Shown here: piece after piece, positions 37,489 through 48,152 of the stretch
How the letters are laid out: each line of letters begins with the position of its first letter
Position numbering within the stretch: position 1 is the first letter of the stretch
Origin: Rhizobiales bacterium 62-47
GTDB lineage: Bacteria; Pseudomonadota; Alphaproteobacteria; Rhizobiales; Xanthobacteraceae
Direction: 5' to 3'
DNA: 64,000 nt
NCBI GenBank assembly: GCA_001899255.1
Contig: MKVX01000018.1
Span: 993,150-1,057,149, forward strand
Position numbers and translations under genes: made by a program
The notes under the pieces: generated by a model
The model's database searches: none
Seen by the model: only the letters and a program-made list of their open reading frames with translations
What the model was told of the DNA's origin: nothing

Positions 37489-38319
37489 CTACTCCGCCGG
37501 AGTGCCCTCGGGAGGCGATGGCGGCGTTGCCGCCGGAGGCGTCGCGGTCGCGGCCTTTTGCTTGGCGGCTTTCTTCTCGACCAGACTGACGGCGATGATC
37601 GAGCCTTCGTAGAGGATCAACAGCGGCCCGGCCAGCGAGGCCTGGCTGATGACATCCGGCGGCGTCAGCACCGCCGCGATGACGAAGGCGATGACGATGA
37701 AATAGCGCCGCTTCTCACGCAGTTGCTTGGAGGTGATGACGCCGATGCGGCCGAGCAGCGTCAGGATCACCGGCAACTGGAAGGCGATGCCGAACGCGAA
37801 GATCAGCGACATCATCAGCGACAGGTATTCGCCGACCTTCGGCAGCAGCGCGATCTGCGCCGTCTCGTCGCCCGCCACCTGCTGCATCCCGAGCGAAAAG
37901 CGGATCAGCATCGGCAGCACGAGGAAATACACCACCAGCGAACCGAGCGCGAAGAAGAACGGCGTCGCCACCAGGTACGGCAGGAACGCCTGACGCTCGT
38001 TGCGATACAGACCCGGCGCGACGAACTTGTAGATCTGCGCGGCGACGATCGGGAACGAGATGAAGCCGGCGCCGAACATCGCCAGCTTCAACTGCGTGAT
38101 GAAGTATTCCAGCAGCGCGGTGTAGATGAACTTGGAGTTCTCCGGCCCCGCCACCCAGACGAACGGCCACACCAGCACATTGTAGATCTGCTTGGCGAAG
38201 AAGAAGCAGAAGATGAACGCAATGCCGAACGCCAGCAGCGCCTTGATCAGCCGCGACCGCAGCTCGATCAGGTGATCCATCAACGGCGCTTTGCTGGCCT
38301 CGATATCTTCGGCGCTCAT
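37489..38319 (-). CDS. tatC: Sec-independent translocase subunit TatC
   Basis: TatC, the six-helix receptor that binds twin-arginine signal peptides and forms the core of the Tat translocase. The product is 276 residues; the family opening [19 protein letters not shown] is at about residues 11-29, and six hydrophobic helices follow. The C-terminal tail is Lys/Ala/Pro-rich and variable. It overlaps the tatB stop by 4 bases. Tat substrates in this window include the FAH-family protein at 18.5 kb. Confidence 0.96.
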   Translation of the reverse strand: MSAEDIEASKAPLMDHLIELRSRLIKALLAFGIAFIFCFFFAKQIYNVLVWPFVWVAGPENSKFIYTALLEYFITQLKLAMFGAGFISFPIVAAQIYKFVAPGLYRNERQAFLPYLVATPFFFALGSLVVYFLVLPMLIRFSLGMQQVAGDETAQIALLPKVGEYLSLMMSLIFAFGIAFQLPVILTLLGRIGVITSKQLREKRRYFIVIAFVIAAVLTPPDVISQASLAGPLLILYEGSIIAVSLVEKKAAKQKAATATPPAATPPSPPEGTPAE

Positions 38320-38810
38320 GACGCTTTGACATCCTTCTGGATATCGGGCTTCGGCAATTCGGCCGAGGCAGGCTCCGCCGGCGGCAGTTCGGCGCTGACG
38401 ACTTGCGCCTCGCGCGTGATCGCCAGCGGCTCCGAGGTCGCTCCATGGGTTTCGGCTTCGGCGAAGGTCGCGGGCGTTGGCGGCTCCGGCGTGGTCGGCG
38501 TCATCACCGGCGTATCGATGTTGTCGACCTTCAGCGCATCGCCGACATCCTTCGATAGCGTGGTCAGGATATTGTTGCTGGTTAAGCCGGTCGCGGTTTC
38601 CTTGATCTCATCGAACGACTTCTTGAGATCGGCCATTTCGGCCTCGCGCATCGCCTCGTTGAACTGGCCCTGGAACTCGGCGGCCATGCGGCGCACCTTG
38701 CTCATCCACTGCCCGACCGTGCGCAGCACGCCGGGCAGCTCCTTCGGGCCGATGGCAATCAGCGCGACGACCGCGATGACGACCAGTTCACTCCACCCGA
38801 TGTCAAACAT
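38316..38810 (-). CDS. tatB: Sec-independent translocase subunit TatB
   Basis: TatB, 164 residues, with the usual opening [26 protein letters not shown]: a short helix followed by an amphipathic helix, then a long acidic, Pro/Ala-rich tail. The ATG at 38810 is chosen over an upstream TTG (38822) because MFDIGW is the family start. It binds TatC and Tat substrates. It overlaps tatC by 4 bases and lies 146 bases downstream of tatA. Confidence 0.94.
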   Translation of the reverse strand: MFDIGWSELVVIAVVALIAIGPKELPGVLRTVGQWMSKVRRMAAEFQGQFNEAMREAEMADLKKSFDEIKETATGLTSNNILTTLSKDVGDALKVDNIDTPVMTPTTPEPPTPATFAEAETHGATSEPLAITREAQVVSAELPPAEPASAELPKPDIQKDVKAS

Positions 38811-38956
38811 GGGAAACGCCAAACATCCGAAAATCCGCTCACGCGACGCGACTGGCGCCCGGCGTACCCGTCAATCGGCCCTGCCGCAAGCCGCGCCGAA
38901 ATCGCCACGGGTTTGCCGCAACGCTGCCGCAAGCGATTTCGGCCGCAGCCAACCGG

Positions 38957-39193
38957 TCAGACGACCTTGCTGCCGACGTCCGACCGCGCCGCGCTGGGCG
39001 TCTGCGCGTTGTGATCAATGGTCTTGACCGGCTCGGGCTTCTCCGCAGTCTTGTCATCGTCCTGCATGCCCTTCTTGAAGGCCTTGATGCCTTGCGCCAC
39101 GTCGCCCATCAGATCGGAAATCTTGCCACGGCCAAATAGCAGCAGGACCACCGCGATCACCACGATCCAGTGCCAAATGCTGAGTGAACCCAT
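38957..39193 (-). CDS. tatA: Sec-independent translocase subunit TatA
   Basis: TatA, 78 residues, forms the transient pore of the Tat system. It starts [21 protein letters not shown], one helix, followed by the amphipathic [21 protein letters not shown]. The start at 39193 has an AGGA-containing site upstream (AGGAATGCAGG); the frame is open five codons further. It precedes tatB by 146 bases with no gene between them. Confidence 0.95.
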   Translation of the reverse strand: MGSLSIWHWIVVIAVVLLLFGRGKISDLMGDVAQGIKAFKKGMQDDDKTAEKPEPVKTIDHNAQTPSAARSDVGSKVV

Positions 39194-39348
39194 CCTGCAT
39201 TCCTCCAAACACGCGGCCGGATACCGGCCTGTTCTTGCCTGAACCTAGGCTGCGAGCACGGCAAAAACAAGAACTTAGGCCACATCAAAAAGTAGGCGCG
39301 ACATCGTTGCAGTCGCTACCGTTAACGGGCCCGCATGACGACGACGTG

Positions 39349-40236
39349 TCAGCCGTTGCCGTCCTGTTCCGGCTTTTCCTCGGCGGTTTCCGGCTCTTCC
39401 ACCGGGTCTGCAACCTCGATCTCGGCTTCGACCACCGTGATTTCCAGCTCTGCAACCGCCACTTCCGGCTCAGCCACGGCCACTTCCGGCTCTGCTATAG
39501 CGGCTTCCGGCTCCGCGGTTTCGGTTTCCGGCTCCACCGCCGGTACCAGCGCAAGTTCCAGGTTGTCGCCGGCCTCGAGCGGATCCTCGTCCTCGCGCAG
39601 CGTCGGATCGTCCGACGGCACCGGAACACTGAAGCCGGACGGCAGGCGGGAATCCAGCAGCCCGGTGCCCTTCAACTCTTCGAGACCCGGGAGGTCGCTC
39701 AGCGCCTCGAGGCTGAACTGCGACAGGAACGCCTCGGTGGTGCCGAACGTGAGCGGACGGCCCGGCGTCTTGCGGCGGCCGCGCGGACGAATCCAGCCGG
39801 TCTCCAGCAGCACATCGAGAGTCCCCTTGGAGGTGACGACACCGCGGATTTCCTCGATCTCCGCGCGCGTCACCGGCTGATGATAGGCAATGATCGCCAG
39901 CACTTCGATCGCTGCGCGCGACAGCTTCCGCGTTTCCGTGCTTTCCCGCGTCATCAGCCAAGCGAGATCGCCTGCGGTGCGGAACGTCCACTTGTTGGCG
40001 ACGCGAACGAGGTTGACGCCGCGCATGGCATAGTCCGCCTGCAACTGCGCCAGTGCTTTCTTGATGTCGACGCCATCGGGCATGCGCTTGGCCAGCGCCG
40101 CCTGGTCGAGCGGCTCGGTGGATGCAAACAGCAGCGCTTCCAGCAGCCGCAGCTCTTCGGGTCGCGCGTCTTGCCGCTCCGATTGAAGCTCGACGTCCTC
40201 GATCTGCTCGACGCGCTTTTCCGCCAGGCTTGCCAT
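39349..40236 (-). CDS. scpB: Segregation and condensation protein B
   Basis: ScpB, a winged-helix kleisin-associated subunit that works with SMC and ScpA in chromosome condensation. The product is 295 residues; the winged-helix core spans about residues 25-195 (RLLEALLFASTEPLD, LAIIAYHQPVTRAEIEEIRGV, PLTFGTTEAFLSQFSL). From about residue 240 a Glu-rich tail has tandem seven-residue repeats of the type AEPEVAV. The start at 40236 follows AAGGAGAG at good spacing; a start at 40257 would directly abut the scpA stop without one. Confidence 0.94.
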   Translation of the reverse strand: MASLAEKRVEQIEDVELQSERQDARPEELRLLEALLFASTEPLDQAALAKRMPDGVDIKKALAQLQADYAMRGVNLVRVANKWTFRTAGDLAWLMTRESTETRKLSRAAIEVLAIIAYHQPVTRAEIEEIRGVVTSKGTLDVLLETGWIRPRGRRKTPGRPLTFGTTEAFLSQFSLEALSDLPGLEELKGTGLLDSRLPSGFSVPVPSDDPTLREDEDPLEAGDNLELALVPAVEPETETAEPEAAIAEPEVAVAEPEVAVAELEITVVEAEIEVADPVEEPETAEEKPEQDGNG

Positions 40237-40257
40237 GGCTAGCTCTCCTTCTTCCAC

Positions 40258-41091
40258 TTACTGCGCCGGAGATTCTGGAGCAGTCACTGCATCGGATGCC
40301 TGCGGCATCCGCTTACGAAAATACAACGGCGCGAAGGCTTCCTTCTGATTCACTTCCATCGTGCCTTCGCGAATGAGCTCCAGCGCGGCAGCAAAACTCG
40401 ACGCCAAGACGGTGGCGCGCTGCGACGGATCGAGCACATAACTCATCAGGTATTCGTCGAGCCGGCTCCAATCCTCGGCCAAGCCGACCAGCCGCTCGAG
40501 CGAGGCGCGCGCCTCAGCGAGCGACCACACCGTGCGCTTGGCAAGATGAACTGTCGTGAGCACGCGCTGCTGACGCTGCGTCGCATAGGCGCTCAGCAGA
40601 TCGAACAATGTCGCGGTGAAATTCGGATGCTTGATTTCGGCAATCGACTCCGGTTGCCCGCGCGGGAAGATATCGCGCTGCAATTGCGGCCGCGTCATCA
40701 GCCGGTTCGAGGCCTCCCGAATGGCCTCCAGCCGCCGCAACCGATTGGCCAGTGCCGTCGCCATTTCCTCGGCACTGGGGCCATCCTCCGTCGCCGGTTC
40801 GGGCAACAGCAAACGTGACTTCAGGAACGCCAGCCAGGCCGCCATCACCAGATAATCGGCGGCGAGTTCCAGCCGGATCTTGCGCGCGGCCTCGATGAAC
40901 ACGAGGTATTGGTCAGCGAGCGCCAGAATGGAAATCTTGGCGAGATCCACCTTCTGTTGCCGGGCAAGCGCCAGCAACAGATCCAGCGGACCTTCGTAAC
41001 CCTCGACGTCGACGACCAGCGAGGCCTCGCTGTCCATAGCGACAGGCTCGGTCGGCCGCCCGGTTTCAAACGACAAAATCTCAGCGCTCAT
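40258..41091 (-). CDS. scpA: Segregation and condensation protein A
   Basis: ScpA, the kleisin that bridges the SMC dimer heads. The 277-residue protein shows the family N-terminal domain YEGPLDLLLALARQQKVDLAKISI (about residues 33-56) and DYLVMAAWLAFLKSRLLLPEP (about 80-100), with a C-terminal winged-helix region near LFAPLYF-type residues (FAPLYFRKRMPQ). It overlaps the nagZ stop by 4 bases and is followed by scpB after about 20 bases, giving the coupled set nagZ-scpA-scpB. Confidence 0.94.
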   Translation of the reverse strand: MSAEILSFETGRPTEPVAMDSEASLVVDVEGYEGPLDLLLALARQQKVDLAKISILALADQYLVFIEAARKIRLELAADYLVMAAWLAFLKSRLLLPEPATEDGPSAEEMATALANRLRRLEAIREASNRLMTRPQLQRDIFPRGQPESIAEIKHPNFTATLFDLLSAYATQRQQRVLTTVHLAKRTVWSLAEARASLERLVGLAEDWSRLDEYLMSYVLDPSQRATVLASSFAAALELIREGTMEVNQKEAFAPLYFRKRMPQASDAVTAPESPAQ

Positions 41092-42119
41092 GCGCTCATC
41101 TCCCCGGCGCGGCGAACCAGATCGTCCAACCGGACGCGCGCCGCCTTACGATCGAATCCGACATCCGGACTGCGGCGCGCGGCAAGCGCCGCTTCCGCGC
41201 GTTGCAGAGCCCGGCCCGCAAGCATAGGCGTCTCCACGGCCACCTCATGCATCTCGTCCAGTTTGCCGTTGCAGTGCAGCACGACATCGCAACCAGCGGT
41301 GAAAATGGCCCGGGTCCGCTCCGCGATGGATCCGGCCAACGCATTCATCGACACGTCATCACTCATCAACAAACCCTGAAACCCGATCGCGTCGCGAATC
41401 ACCCGCTCAATCATTGTCGCAGAAGTCGTCGCAGGTTGGGCGGGATCAATCGCGCTAAACACAACATGTGCGGTCATCGCCATGGGCAAATCCGCAAGCG
41501 GTCGGAAAGCCGCGAAGTCGGTGCGATCCAGCTCGGCCGCGGAGGTATCGACTGTCGGAAGCCGCAAATGGCTGTCGGCGGTCGCCCGGCCATGGCCGGG
41601 AATGTGCTTGAGTACCGGCAGCACGCCCCCTTGCGCCAACCCCTCCGTCACCGCACGGGCGATGGCTGCGACCTTGCCAGGCTCGGTTCCGTAGGCGCGA
41701 TTGCCAATGACCGCATCAGCCCCCGCGACCGGAACGTCAGCCAGCGGCAGGCAATCGACGGTAATGCCGAGATCGGTCAAATCGAAGGCAATCAGCGCCG
41801 AAGCGAGCCGAGCCGCGGTCAGACCGAGTTCCGGATCGGCGTCGTACAGCCTGCCAAATACCGCCCCCGGCGGATAGATAGGCCAATGCGGCGGGCTGAG
41901 CCGTTGCACGCGGCCGCCTTCCTGGTCGATCAGCACCGGCGCATCGGGGCGCCCCACGCAATCCCGTAATTCTTTCACAAGCTGAGAGACTTGCGACGGG
42001 CTGTCAACATTCCGCTTGAATAGGATAAAGCCCCACGGACCTTGGGCGCGCAGAAACGCGCTCTCGTCTGGCGTGAGGGTCAGGCCGGAAACACCAGTGA
42101 TGAACGCACGCGTATCCAT
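41088..42119 (-). CDS. nagZ: Beta-N-acetylhexosaminidase (cell-wall recycling)
   Basis: NagZ, glycoside hydrolase family 3, removes GlcNAc from anhydro-muropeptides in the cytoplasm during peptidoglycan recycling. The 343-residue protein carries KHIPGHGRATADSH (about residues 167-180), whose His-Asp pair is the acid/base, and the nucleophile Asp in LLMSDDVSMNAL near 250. LIDQEGGRVQRL near residue 63 is also conserved. Products feed AmpG/AmpR pathways in other bacteria. It is coupled to scpA by an ATGA overlap; the SPOR-protein gene lies 46 bases upstream on the same strand. Confidence 0.94.
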   Translation of the reverse strand: MDTRAFITGVSGLTLTPDESAFLRAQGPWGFILFKRNVDSPSQVSQLVKELRDCVGRPDAPVLIDQEGGRVQRLSPPHWPIYPPGAVFGRLYDADPELGLTAARLASALIAFDLTDLGITVDCLPLADVPVAGADAVIGNRAYGTEPGKVAAIARAVTEGLAQGGVLPVLKHIPGHGRATADSHLRLPTVDTSAAELDRTDFAAFRPLADLPMAMTAHVVFSAIDPAQPATTSATMIERVIRDAIGFQGLLMSDDVSMNALAGSIAERTRAIFTAGCDVVLHCNGKLDEMHEVAVETPMLAGRALQRAEAALAARRSPDVGFDRKAARVRLDDLVRRAGEMSA

Positions 42120-42165
42120 AGGGCCGATTAGCCCGCGCGGATACCGAGGGTCAAGGAAACGGCCG

Positions 42166-43644
42166 TTAATTCCTTTGGACGACGCACTGTCCGCCGGCGG
42201 ATTTCAGGCCGCCACAGAACTGCGACGCCTCATCAGAGGAGGCAAACGGTCCGACCATGGCCCGGTAGTAGACGCCCTTTGCGCCAAGATCGGCCCGCTT
42301 AATCAGCGGCGACCGGGACGCGAGGGACGATGGGAATTTGGCCTGCAGTGCCTTGAAGGAAGCGCGAGCGTCCGCCTCGTTCCGCTGCGAGGAGACCTGC
42401 ACGACATAGCCGCCAGTGGTGGCAGCCGGCGCCGCCTGCGTCGGATTGGTGGAAGCGACCTGCGTGTGCGCGGCGTTGCTGTTTTGCGGCGCAAGCGCGA
42501 TCGGGACAGCCACGGTGGGCGCCGGTGCAGCGCGTGTCGTGGCGGGAGCAGCCGGCGACGGGGCGGCATTAGGCGCAGGCGCGCGCGAAGCCACGGTCGG
42601 CCTCGCCGCCGGATCGGGCTGATCGGAGCGAACGCTGAAGGTCTTGATCTTGCGCGGCTCATTGCCGGCGATGGTGCCGTTTGCGGTATTTGGCGGCATG
42701 CGACCGTTGGGCGCCACGCTCGCCGTCGACGGCGGATTGGCGTTCTGGTTCAGCGGCGGAAATACGACGCGCGGACCACCCTTCGCGATGTCCTTCACAT
42801 CGACGGGCTGTTCTTCGCGTGAAACGATCTGCTCGGCGGCATTGCCAGCCGCGGCGACACGATCCTGAATCTGCTTGCCGCTGCTGTCGGTTGCCGGAGC
42901 CGGAACGACTTTGTTTGGACCAGCATCGGCCTTGATGATCGGCGGCTCGCCGCTGCGCGGCGACCCGACATAGGTGCGATAACCGAACGCGGCTCCAGTG
43001 CCGACCACCGCCAGCGCCAGCACGGCAATGACTGTTTTCAGTCCACCGCGACGAGGCTTTGCAGCCTCCTCTTCTTCCGCTTCAAAATCATCATATCCGT
43101 CGCGATAAGCGTAAGACTCGTCGGCATAATCGTCCTGCGGCTGTCCGCTTCGTGTCGAACCGCCAAGCGCATGATCCACCGACCCATAAAGCGCATCGTC
43201 ATAACGCGCGGGATCTGCATATTCCTGCTGCTGCTCGGGGTACACCGGCTCGGGTTCATGGTAGCTCGGCGCCGGCGCGGAATGGCTGGTCGCATAGCGA
43301 CGCACGGGGTGCAGGTCGTCTTGAACTGGCTGCTGCGCCGTCGCGCGTTGCGGCGTCGCCCGAGTCAACATCCACGGCGGCGGACCGGCCGGATTGGATT
43401 CGGGCAACTCCGGCTCATCGACGATGTCCTCAGGCGGTGGCGCCGAGGGACGGAAATGCACGCGCTCGCGCTTCGGTTCAGCCGGCGGCTGCGGGGCACG
43501 ATCGTAATCGGCGAGCGGATCGGTTTGTCCAATCAACCGCGCCAGTTCGGCCAACGGATCGCCCTCGCTCTGCGGTGCCATCGTATGATTGCGATCCGCG
43601 TGATTGGCTGCGGAATAAGCCCTGGATTGATATCGATCAGCCAT
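42166..43644 (-). CDS. SPOR-domain membrane protein
   Basis: A 492-residue protein: a cytoplasmic, Pro/Asp-rich N-terminal part (1-198), one transmembrane helix at about 203-222 (VIAVLALAVVGTGAAFGY), a long low-complexity periplasmic linker, and a SPOR domain at about 411-492 (GGYVVQVSSQRNEADARASF and YYRAMVGPFASSDEA). SPOR domains bind glycan strands stripped of stem peptides at the division septum. The start at 43644 is preferred over 43656, where the ribosome-binding site would touch the start codon. It lies between argS and nagZ, a conserved position in this group of bacteria. Confidence 0.88.
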   Translation of the reverse strand: MADRYQSRAYSAANHADRNHTMAPQSEGDPLAELARLIGQTDPLADYDRAPQPPAEPKRERVHFRPSAPPPEDIVDEPELPESNPAGPPPWMLTRATPQRATAQQPVQDDLHPVRRYATSHSAPAPSYHEPEPVYPEQQQEYADPARYDDALYGSVDHALGGSTRSGQPQDDYADESYAYRDGYDDFEAEEEEAAKPRRGGLKTVIAVLALAVVGTGAAFGYRTYVGSPRSGEPPIIKADAGPNKVVPAPATDSSGKQIQDRVAAAGNAAEQIVSREEQPVDVKDIAKGGPRVVFPPLNQNANPPSTASVAPNGRMPPNTANGTIAGNEPRKIKTFSVRSDQPDPAARPTVASRAPAPNAAPSPAAPATTRAAPAPTVAVPIALAPQNSNAAHTQVASTNPTQAAPAATTGGYVVQVSSQRNEADARASFKALQAKFPSSLASRSPLIKRADLGAKGVYYRAMVGPFASSDEASQFCGGLKSAGGQCVVQRN

Positions 43645-43750
43645 GTGGTGTTGCATCCCCTTCGGGAAAGCGCCGACCCGTCATTCTAACGAAACAGTCG
43701 CTACCTAACGCCGTCACAAGCCCCCATGCGATCGGCTATCCCCCTTTTGC

Positions 43751-45544
43751 TCAACGCATTTCGGCTGGAGCATGGACGCCGAGCACGGCAAGTCCGGACG
43801 CCAGAACCGAAACAACCCCCTGAACGAGCGCCAGTCGGGCTAAGGTAATCTCTGCATCATTATTGATAATGAAGCGTAAATGAGGCGCATCGCGCCCCTT
43901 GGTCCAATGGGCGTGGAACTCGCTGGCAAGGTCATAAAGATAAAACGCGACCCGATGCGGCTCGTGCGCAAGCGCTGCGGATTCGACGATGCGCGGATAC
44001 AACGCCAGCCGGCGGATGAGATCGAGTTCGGCGGGATCGGTCAGCCGCTCCAACTGCGCTTTCAACAAAGACGCAACGCGCAAACCATCGTCCTCGGGAA
44101 GATCGGGTAGCACCTCACGCGCGTTGCGGAAAATCGAATGGCCGCGGGCATGGCCGTACTGCACGTAGAAGACGGGATTGTCCTTGGACTGCTCGATCAC
44201 CTTGGCGAGGTCGAAATCGAGCACCGCATCGTTCTTGCGGAACAGCATCATGAAGCGCACCGCGTCGCTGCCGACCTCGTCGACGACCTCGCGCAGCGTG
44301 ACGAAATCGCCGGAGCGCTTCGACATCTTCACCGGCTCGCCGTTGCGCAACAGCTTGACCAGTTGAACGATCTTCACATCCAGCTCGGCCTTGCCGTCGG
44401 TGACCGCTTTGATCGCCGCCTGCACGCGCTTGATGTAGCCGCCGTGATCGGCGCCCCAGACATCGACGAGATTGCGGAAACCCCTGTCGTACTTGGTCTT
44501 GTGATAGGCGATGTCGGACGCGAAATACGTGTAGCTGCCATCCGACTTCAGCAGCGGACGATCGACATCGTCGCCGTAAGCGGTGGCGCGAAACAGCGTC
44601 TGCTCGCGATCTTCCCAGTCCTCGACCGGTGCGCCCTTCGGCGGCGGCAGACGGCCTTCGTAGACATCGCCCTTGGCGCGAAGAAAATCGATCGTCGCCG
44701 CAACGCGGTCGCTGTCGCCTTCGATCAGCGAGCGTTCGGAAAAGAACACGTCGTGTTTGATATTGAGCGCGGCAAGATCGCCCCGGATCGCCTCCATCAT
44801 CGCTGCGATGGCCTTGCGGCGAACCCGTGGCAACACTGTGGCCGCGGGCTCCTGCAGCAACCGGTCGCCGTACTCGTCGGCGAGCGCCTGCCCGACCGGC
44901 TTGAGGTAGTCGCCGGGGTAAAGTCCCTCCGGAATTTCGCCGATGGTCTCGCCCAGCGCCTCGCGGTAACGCAGAAGGGCGGAGCGCGCCAGCACGTCGA
45001 CCTGGGCGCCGGCATCGTTGATGTAATATTCGCGGGCGACGTCGTACCCGGCGAAGGCCAACAGGCTGGCCAGCGCGTCACCGAACACCGCGCCGCGGCA
45101 ATGCCCGACATGCATCGGCCCCGTCGGGTTGGCTGACACGTATTCGACATTGACCTTTTCGCCGGCGCCGATGTCGCCATGCCCGTAGTCCGCTCCCGCG
45201 TCCAGCAGCGCGCGCAAGGCGTCGGCCCAGACCCCGGTCTTCAGCGTCATGTTGATGAAGCCAGGCCCCGCCACCTCGACCTTGGCAACCAGCGGATCGG
45301 CCCGAAGCCCTGCGGCGATCCTCTCGGCCAGGTCGCGCGGCTTGGTTTTGGCCTCCTTGGCCAGGACCATCGCTGCATTGGTGGCCATATCGCCGTGACT
45401 GGCATCGCGCGGCGGCTCGACGACGACGCGAGACAGGTCCATGCCGTTCGGCAGAACTCCCTCGCCGGCGAGGCCGCGGCAAACGCCCTGCACCCGCGCG
45501 AGGACATCGGCAAAAAGGTGCGGCGAAGTAAGGGGATCGGCCAT
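43751..45544 (-). CDS. argS: Arginyl-tRNA synthetase
   Basis: Class I synthetase charging tRNA-Arg. The 597-residue protein has an N-terminal Add-1 domain (residues 1-105), the HIGH-class motif as HVGH (145-148, in [13 protein letters not shown]), and a KMSK motif present as [12 protein letters not shown] near residue 405; many ArgS lack a canonical KMSK, so this is worth noting. The C-terminal all-helical DALR domain ends [16 protein letters not shown]. It lies 72 bases downstream of dgt and 106 bases upstream of the SPOR gene. Confidence 0.96.
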   Translation of the reverse strand: MADPLTSPHLFADVLARVQGVCRGLAGEGVLPNGMDLSRVVVEPPRDASHGDMATNAAMVLAKEAKTKPRDLAERIAAGLRADPLVAKVEVAGPGFINMTLKTGVWADALRALLDAGADYGHGDIGAGEKVNVEYVSANPTGPMHVGHCRGAVFGDALASLLAFAGYDVAREYYINDAGAQVDVLARSALLRYREALGETIGEIPEGLYPGDYLKPVGQALADEYGDRLLQEPAATVLPRVRRKAIAAMMEAIRGDLAALNIKHDVFFSERSLIEGDSDRVAATIDFLRAKGDVYEGRLPPPKGAPVEDWEDREQTLFRATAYGDDVDRPLLKSDGSYTYFASDIAYHKTKYDRGFRNLVDVWGADHGGYIKRVQAAIKAVTDGKAELDVKIVQLVKLLRNGEPVKMSKRSGDFVTLREVVDEVGSDAVRFMMLFRKNDAVLDFDLAKVIEQSKDNPVFYVQYGHARGHSIFRNAREVLPDLPEDDGLRVASLLKAQLERLTDPAELDLIRRLALYPRIVESAALAHEPHRVAFYLYDLASEFHAHWTKGRDAPHLRFIINNDAEITLARLALVQGVVSVLASGLAVLGVHAPAEMR

Positions 45545-45616
45545 GTATCTGCTCTGGTTTATGAATTGCTGGGGGATGCGGTCGCGGAGATCGGCGGCAC
45601 CAGCCCCGCGCGCCGC

Positions 45617-46825
45617 CTAACGCAAATCCGGGGTCGAGTCAAAAAGCCGCGCATGCTCGATCAGGGCGTACCGGTCGGTCATGCCGGCAATGAAATTGCC
45701 GATACGCCGGACGAACTCGGCCTCGGTTTCCTCGTCCGCAGCCGCCAGCCATTCGCGGGGCAGATCGGCGGGCGAGGCCCGGTAGCGCTCGAACAGGTCG
45801 CGGACCACTCGCTCCGCATCACGCATCACCACCATCACGCGCGGATGACGATACATCCGTTCGCGCAGAAAGATCTTGATCATGGCTTCGGTCTCGGCGG
45901 CCTCCGGCGTGAAGGCCGCGAGCGCCTCGTGTTGATGCCGCACGGCGTCCGGCGAGTCGGGTCGCAACGCGGCCAGCCGCGCCGACATCTCGGCCACGAC
46001 GCCATGGATCAGATAGGAAATCAGTTCGCGGACCAACTCCGCGCCGCGCCGCGCCTCGTCGAGGCCCGGATAGTTGCGGTCGATCTCCCCGATCATCTCC
46101 GCCAGCAGCGGCACGACGCGAAGGTCGTCGACCACGAACAGGCCGGCGCGCAGGCCATCGTCGATGTCGTGCGCGTCATAGGCGATATCGTCAGCAATCG
46201 CTGCTACCTGCGCTTCGAGCGACGCGTAGCTCCACAGCTCCAGATCGTAATCCCGGTTGAAATCGGCGATGCCGACCGGGAGCCCATGTTCGCGATAGCG
46301 CCCGATGGCCTTGCCCGCCCTGTCGGTCAGCGGACCGTTATGTTTCACCACGCCTTCGAGCGTTTCCCAGGTCAGGTTGAGGCCGTCGAAGTTGGGGTAG
46401 CGGTGTTCCAGCGAGGTGACGACGCGCAGCGTCTGCGCGTTGTGGTCGAAGCCGCCCTGCTCTTTCAGGCAGTCGTCCAGCGCCCGTTCGCCCGCATGGC
46501 CGAATGGCGGGTGGCCGAGATCGTGGGCCAGCGCCAGGGCCTCGGTCAGGTCCTCGTCGAGGCCGGTCTGGCGCGCCAGCGCGCGGGCGATCTGGGCGAC
46601 CTCGAGCGAGTGGGTCAGCCGGGTCCGGTAGTGGTCGCCCTCATGGAAGACGAAGACCTGGGTCTTGTGCTTCAGCCTCCGGAAACCGGTCGAATGGATC
46701 ACCCGGTCGCAATCGCGGCGGAACGCGCTGCGGTTCTGGCTGGGCGGCTCGTCGAATTGCCGCCCCCGGCTGCGCGCGGGGTCGCAGGCATAGGGCATCA
46801 GGGGAGCAGCCATTCCGACCGGCAC
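45617..46825 (-). CDS. dgt: Deoxyguanosinetriphosphate triphosphohydrolase-like protein
   Basis: HD-domain dNTP triphosphohydrolase of the dGTPase family, which splits dNTP to nucleoside and triphosphate. Metal-binding HD motifs are seen in [20 protein letters not shown] (about residues 65-84) and [16 protein letters not shown] (about 95-110). Start is uncertain: TTG 46843, GTG 46825 and ATG 46813 are in frame; GTG is chosen because relatives usually begin with a short VGMAAP-type N-terminus, giving 402 residues. It is divergent from erpA, which begins about 125 bases away. Confidence 0.92.
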   Translation of the reverse strand: MPVGMAAPLMPYACDPARSRGRQFDEPPSQNRSAFRRDCDRVIHSTGFRRLKHKTQVFVFHEGDHYRTRLTHSLEVAQIARALARQTGLDEDLTEALALAHDLGHPPFGHAGERALDDCLKEQGGFDHNAQTLRVVTSLEHRYPNFDGLNLTWETLEGVVKHNGPLTDRAGKAIGRYREHGLPVGIADFNRDYDLELWSYASLEAQVAAIADDIAYDAHDIDDGLRAGLFVVDDLRVVPLLAEMIGEIDRNYPGLDEARRGAELVRELISYLIHGVVAEMSARLAALRPDSPDAVRHQHEALAAFTPEAAETEAMIKIFLRERMYRHPRVMVVMRDAERVVRDLFERYRASPADLPREWLAAADEETEAEFVRRIGNFIAGMTDRYALIEHARLFDSTPDLR

Positions 46826-46951
46826 GATAATTTTATCTTTCAACCGTTTGATTCTACGACCAGACGCACTTAACTACGGCTTGCGGACAAAGCAAAACCG
46901 CACCGCACGGCGATTTTAGTTATAGTCGCGCGGAAGCTACGGAGTCGCACT

Positions 46952-47284
46952 ATGACGGATACCAATGTCACCATTTCCGAGCGGGCTGCCCGCAGGATCG
47001 GCGAAATCCTCAAGACCGAGGGTGATGGCGCCATGTTGCGTATCAGCGTCGAGGGTGGTGGCTGTTCCGGCTTCCAGTACAAGTTCGATGTGGAACGGGC
47101 GCAAGCCGACGACGATCTGGTCATCGCGCGCGACAGCGCCGTGGTGCTGGTCGATCCCTCCTCGGCACCGTTCCTCGCCGGCTCGGAAGTGGACTTCGTC
47201 GACGACCTGATCGGTGCCTCGTTCCGCGTGGTCAATCCGAATGCCACCGCGTCCTGCGGCTGCGGCACCAGCTTCTCGATCTAG
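46952..47284 (+). CDS. erpA: Iron-sulfur cluster insertion protein ErpA
   Basis: A-type Fe-S carrier of 110 residues that delivers clusters to target enzymes. The three cluster-binding cysteines are in GGGCSGFQYKF (Cys38 region) and the C-terminal SCGCGTSFSI. A GGAG site lies 8 bases before the ATG. Potential Fe-S clients encoded nearby include IlvD. It is convergent with the amidohydrolase gene. Confidence 0.95.
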   Translation: MTDTNVTISERAARRIGEILKTEGDGAMLRISVEGGGCSGFQYKFDVERAQADDDLVIARDSAVVLVDPSSAPFLAGSEVDFVDDLIGASFRVVNPNATASCGCGTSFSI

Positions 47285-47297
47285 CTTCCCAACACTT

Positions 47298-48152
47298 TTA
47301 CTTCGCTGCGAACATCGCCCGCGCGTTGCCGTGGGCGATGTGCGTTGCTATCGCGGGCGGCAGTTGCGCCAGCCAACCGCGATACTCGGCCATGATCTCG
47401 CCGTAGCGCGTCCAGCGTTCCGGCACCCAGGTGTCCGAACCCAGCAGGAAGCGATCCGGGTAGCGTTCGAACAACGCCCGCCACTCCTGCGTCAGCTTGC
47501 CGGACGCATCGACGATGCCGCTGCGATAAGATAACTCGCCCCACACCGCCGGGTATTTCGCCAGCAGCGCCGACACGCGCTCCGTCGGCAGGCCGAAGCC
47601 GGTATGCGCCCAGATGATGCGCGCTTTGGCGTTGTGCTTCAGCAGAATTTCGAGCGCTTCGGCATCGACGTGCGCGTGCAAATAGAGGTCGTTGGCGACG
47701 GCGAAGTCCACCGTCTTCTTGACCATCTCGGTATCGGCGGCCTTGCCGGAGAGATGAAATTCGCCGACGCCGCGATAATAGCCGCGTTTGAATTCATCCT
47801 GCACCAGATCGAAGATTACCGGATCGTTGAACCACGTGCCGATGTCGGCGCGCACGCGATAGGGCCGGATGAACGGCACGACTTGCAATCCGGCGGCCTT
47901 GGAATCCATCAGCGCGTGGGTGCCGGTATTGGGCCGGCTGGTAGCGAGGATGCCGGTGACGCGGTGCTTCTTGAACAGCGCCAGCACCTCGTCGACCTTG
48001 TAGGTCGGCGTCGGCTCCCAATTGTAGTGCAGATGCGCGTCGAAAATTTCAATCGGCTCATCGGCGCGGGCGGCCGCAGGGACCGACAGCACCACCGCCG
48101 CAATCAGCAGCGCCAGCCACGTCCGCCCGAATGTGGGTTGCCGCCCCGTCAT
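47298..48152 (-). CDS. Exported TIM-barrel amidohydrolase
   Basis: A 284-residue metal-dependent hydrolase of the amidohydrolase-2 type with a signal peptide (cleavage near AAARADEP at about 28-31), so it acts in the periplasm. Metal ligands are visible: HLH at 40-42, HAHVD with His159/His161, His183 in WAHTGFG and Asp240 in LLGSDTW. The start overlaps the stop of the RND pump gene by 4 bases, so it is made with the efflux system. A role in modifying or degrading the pump's substrate is conceivable but unproven. Confidence 0.85.
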   Translation of the reverse strand: MTGRQPTFGRTWLALLIAAVVLSVPAAARADEPIEIFDAHLHYNWEPTPTYKVDEVLALFKKHRVTGILATSRPNTGTHALMDSKAAGLQVVPFIRPYRVRADIGTWFNDPVIFDLVQDEFKRGYYRGVGEFHLSGKAADTEMVKKTVDFAVANDLYLHAHVDAEALEILLKHNAKARIIWAHTGFGLPTERVSALLAKYPAVWGELSYRSGIVDASGKLTQEWRALFERYPDRFLLGSDTWVPERWTRYGEIMAEYRGWLAQLPPAIATHIAHGNARAMFAAK

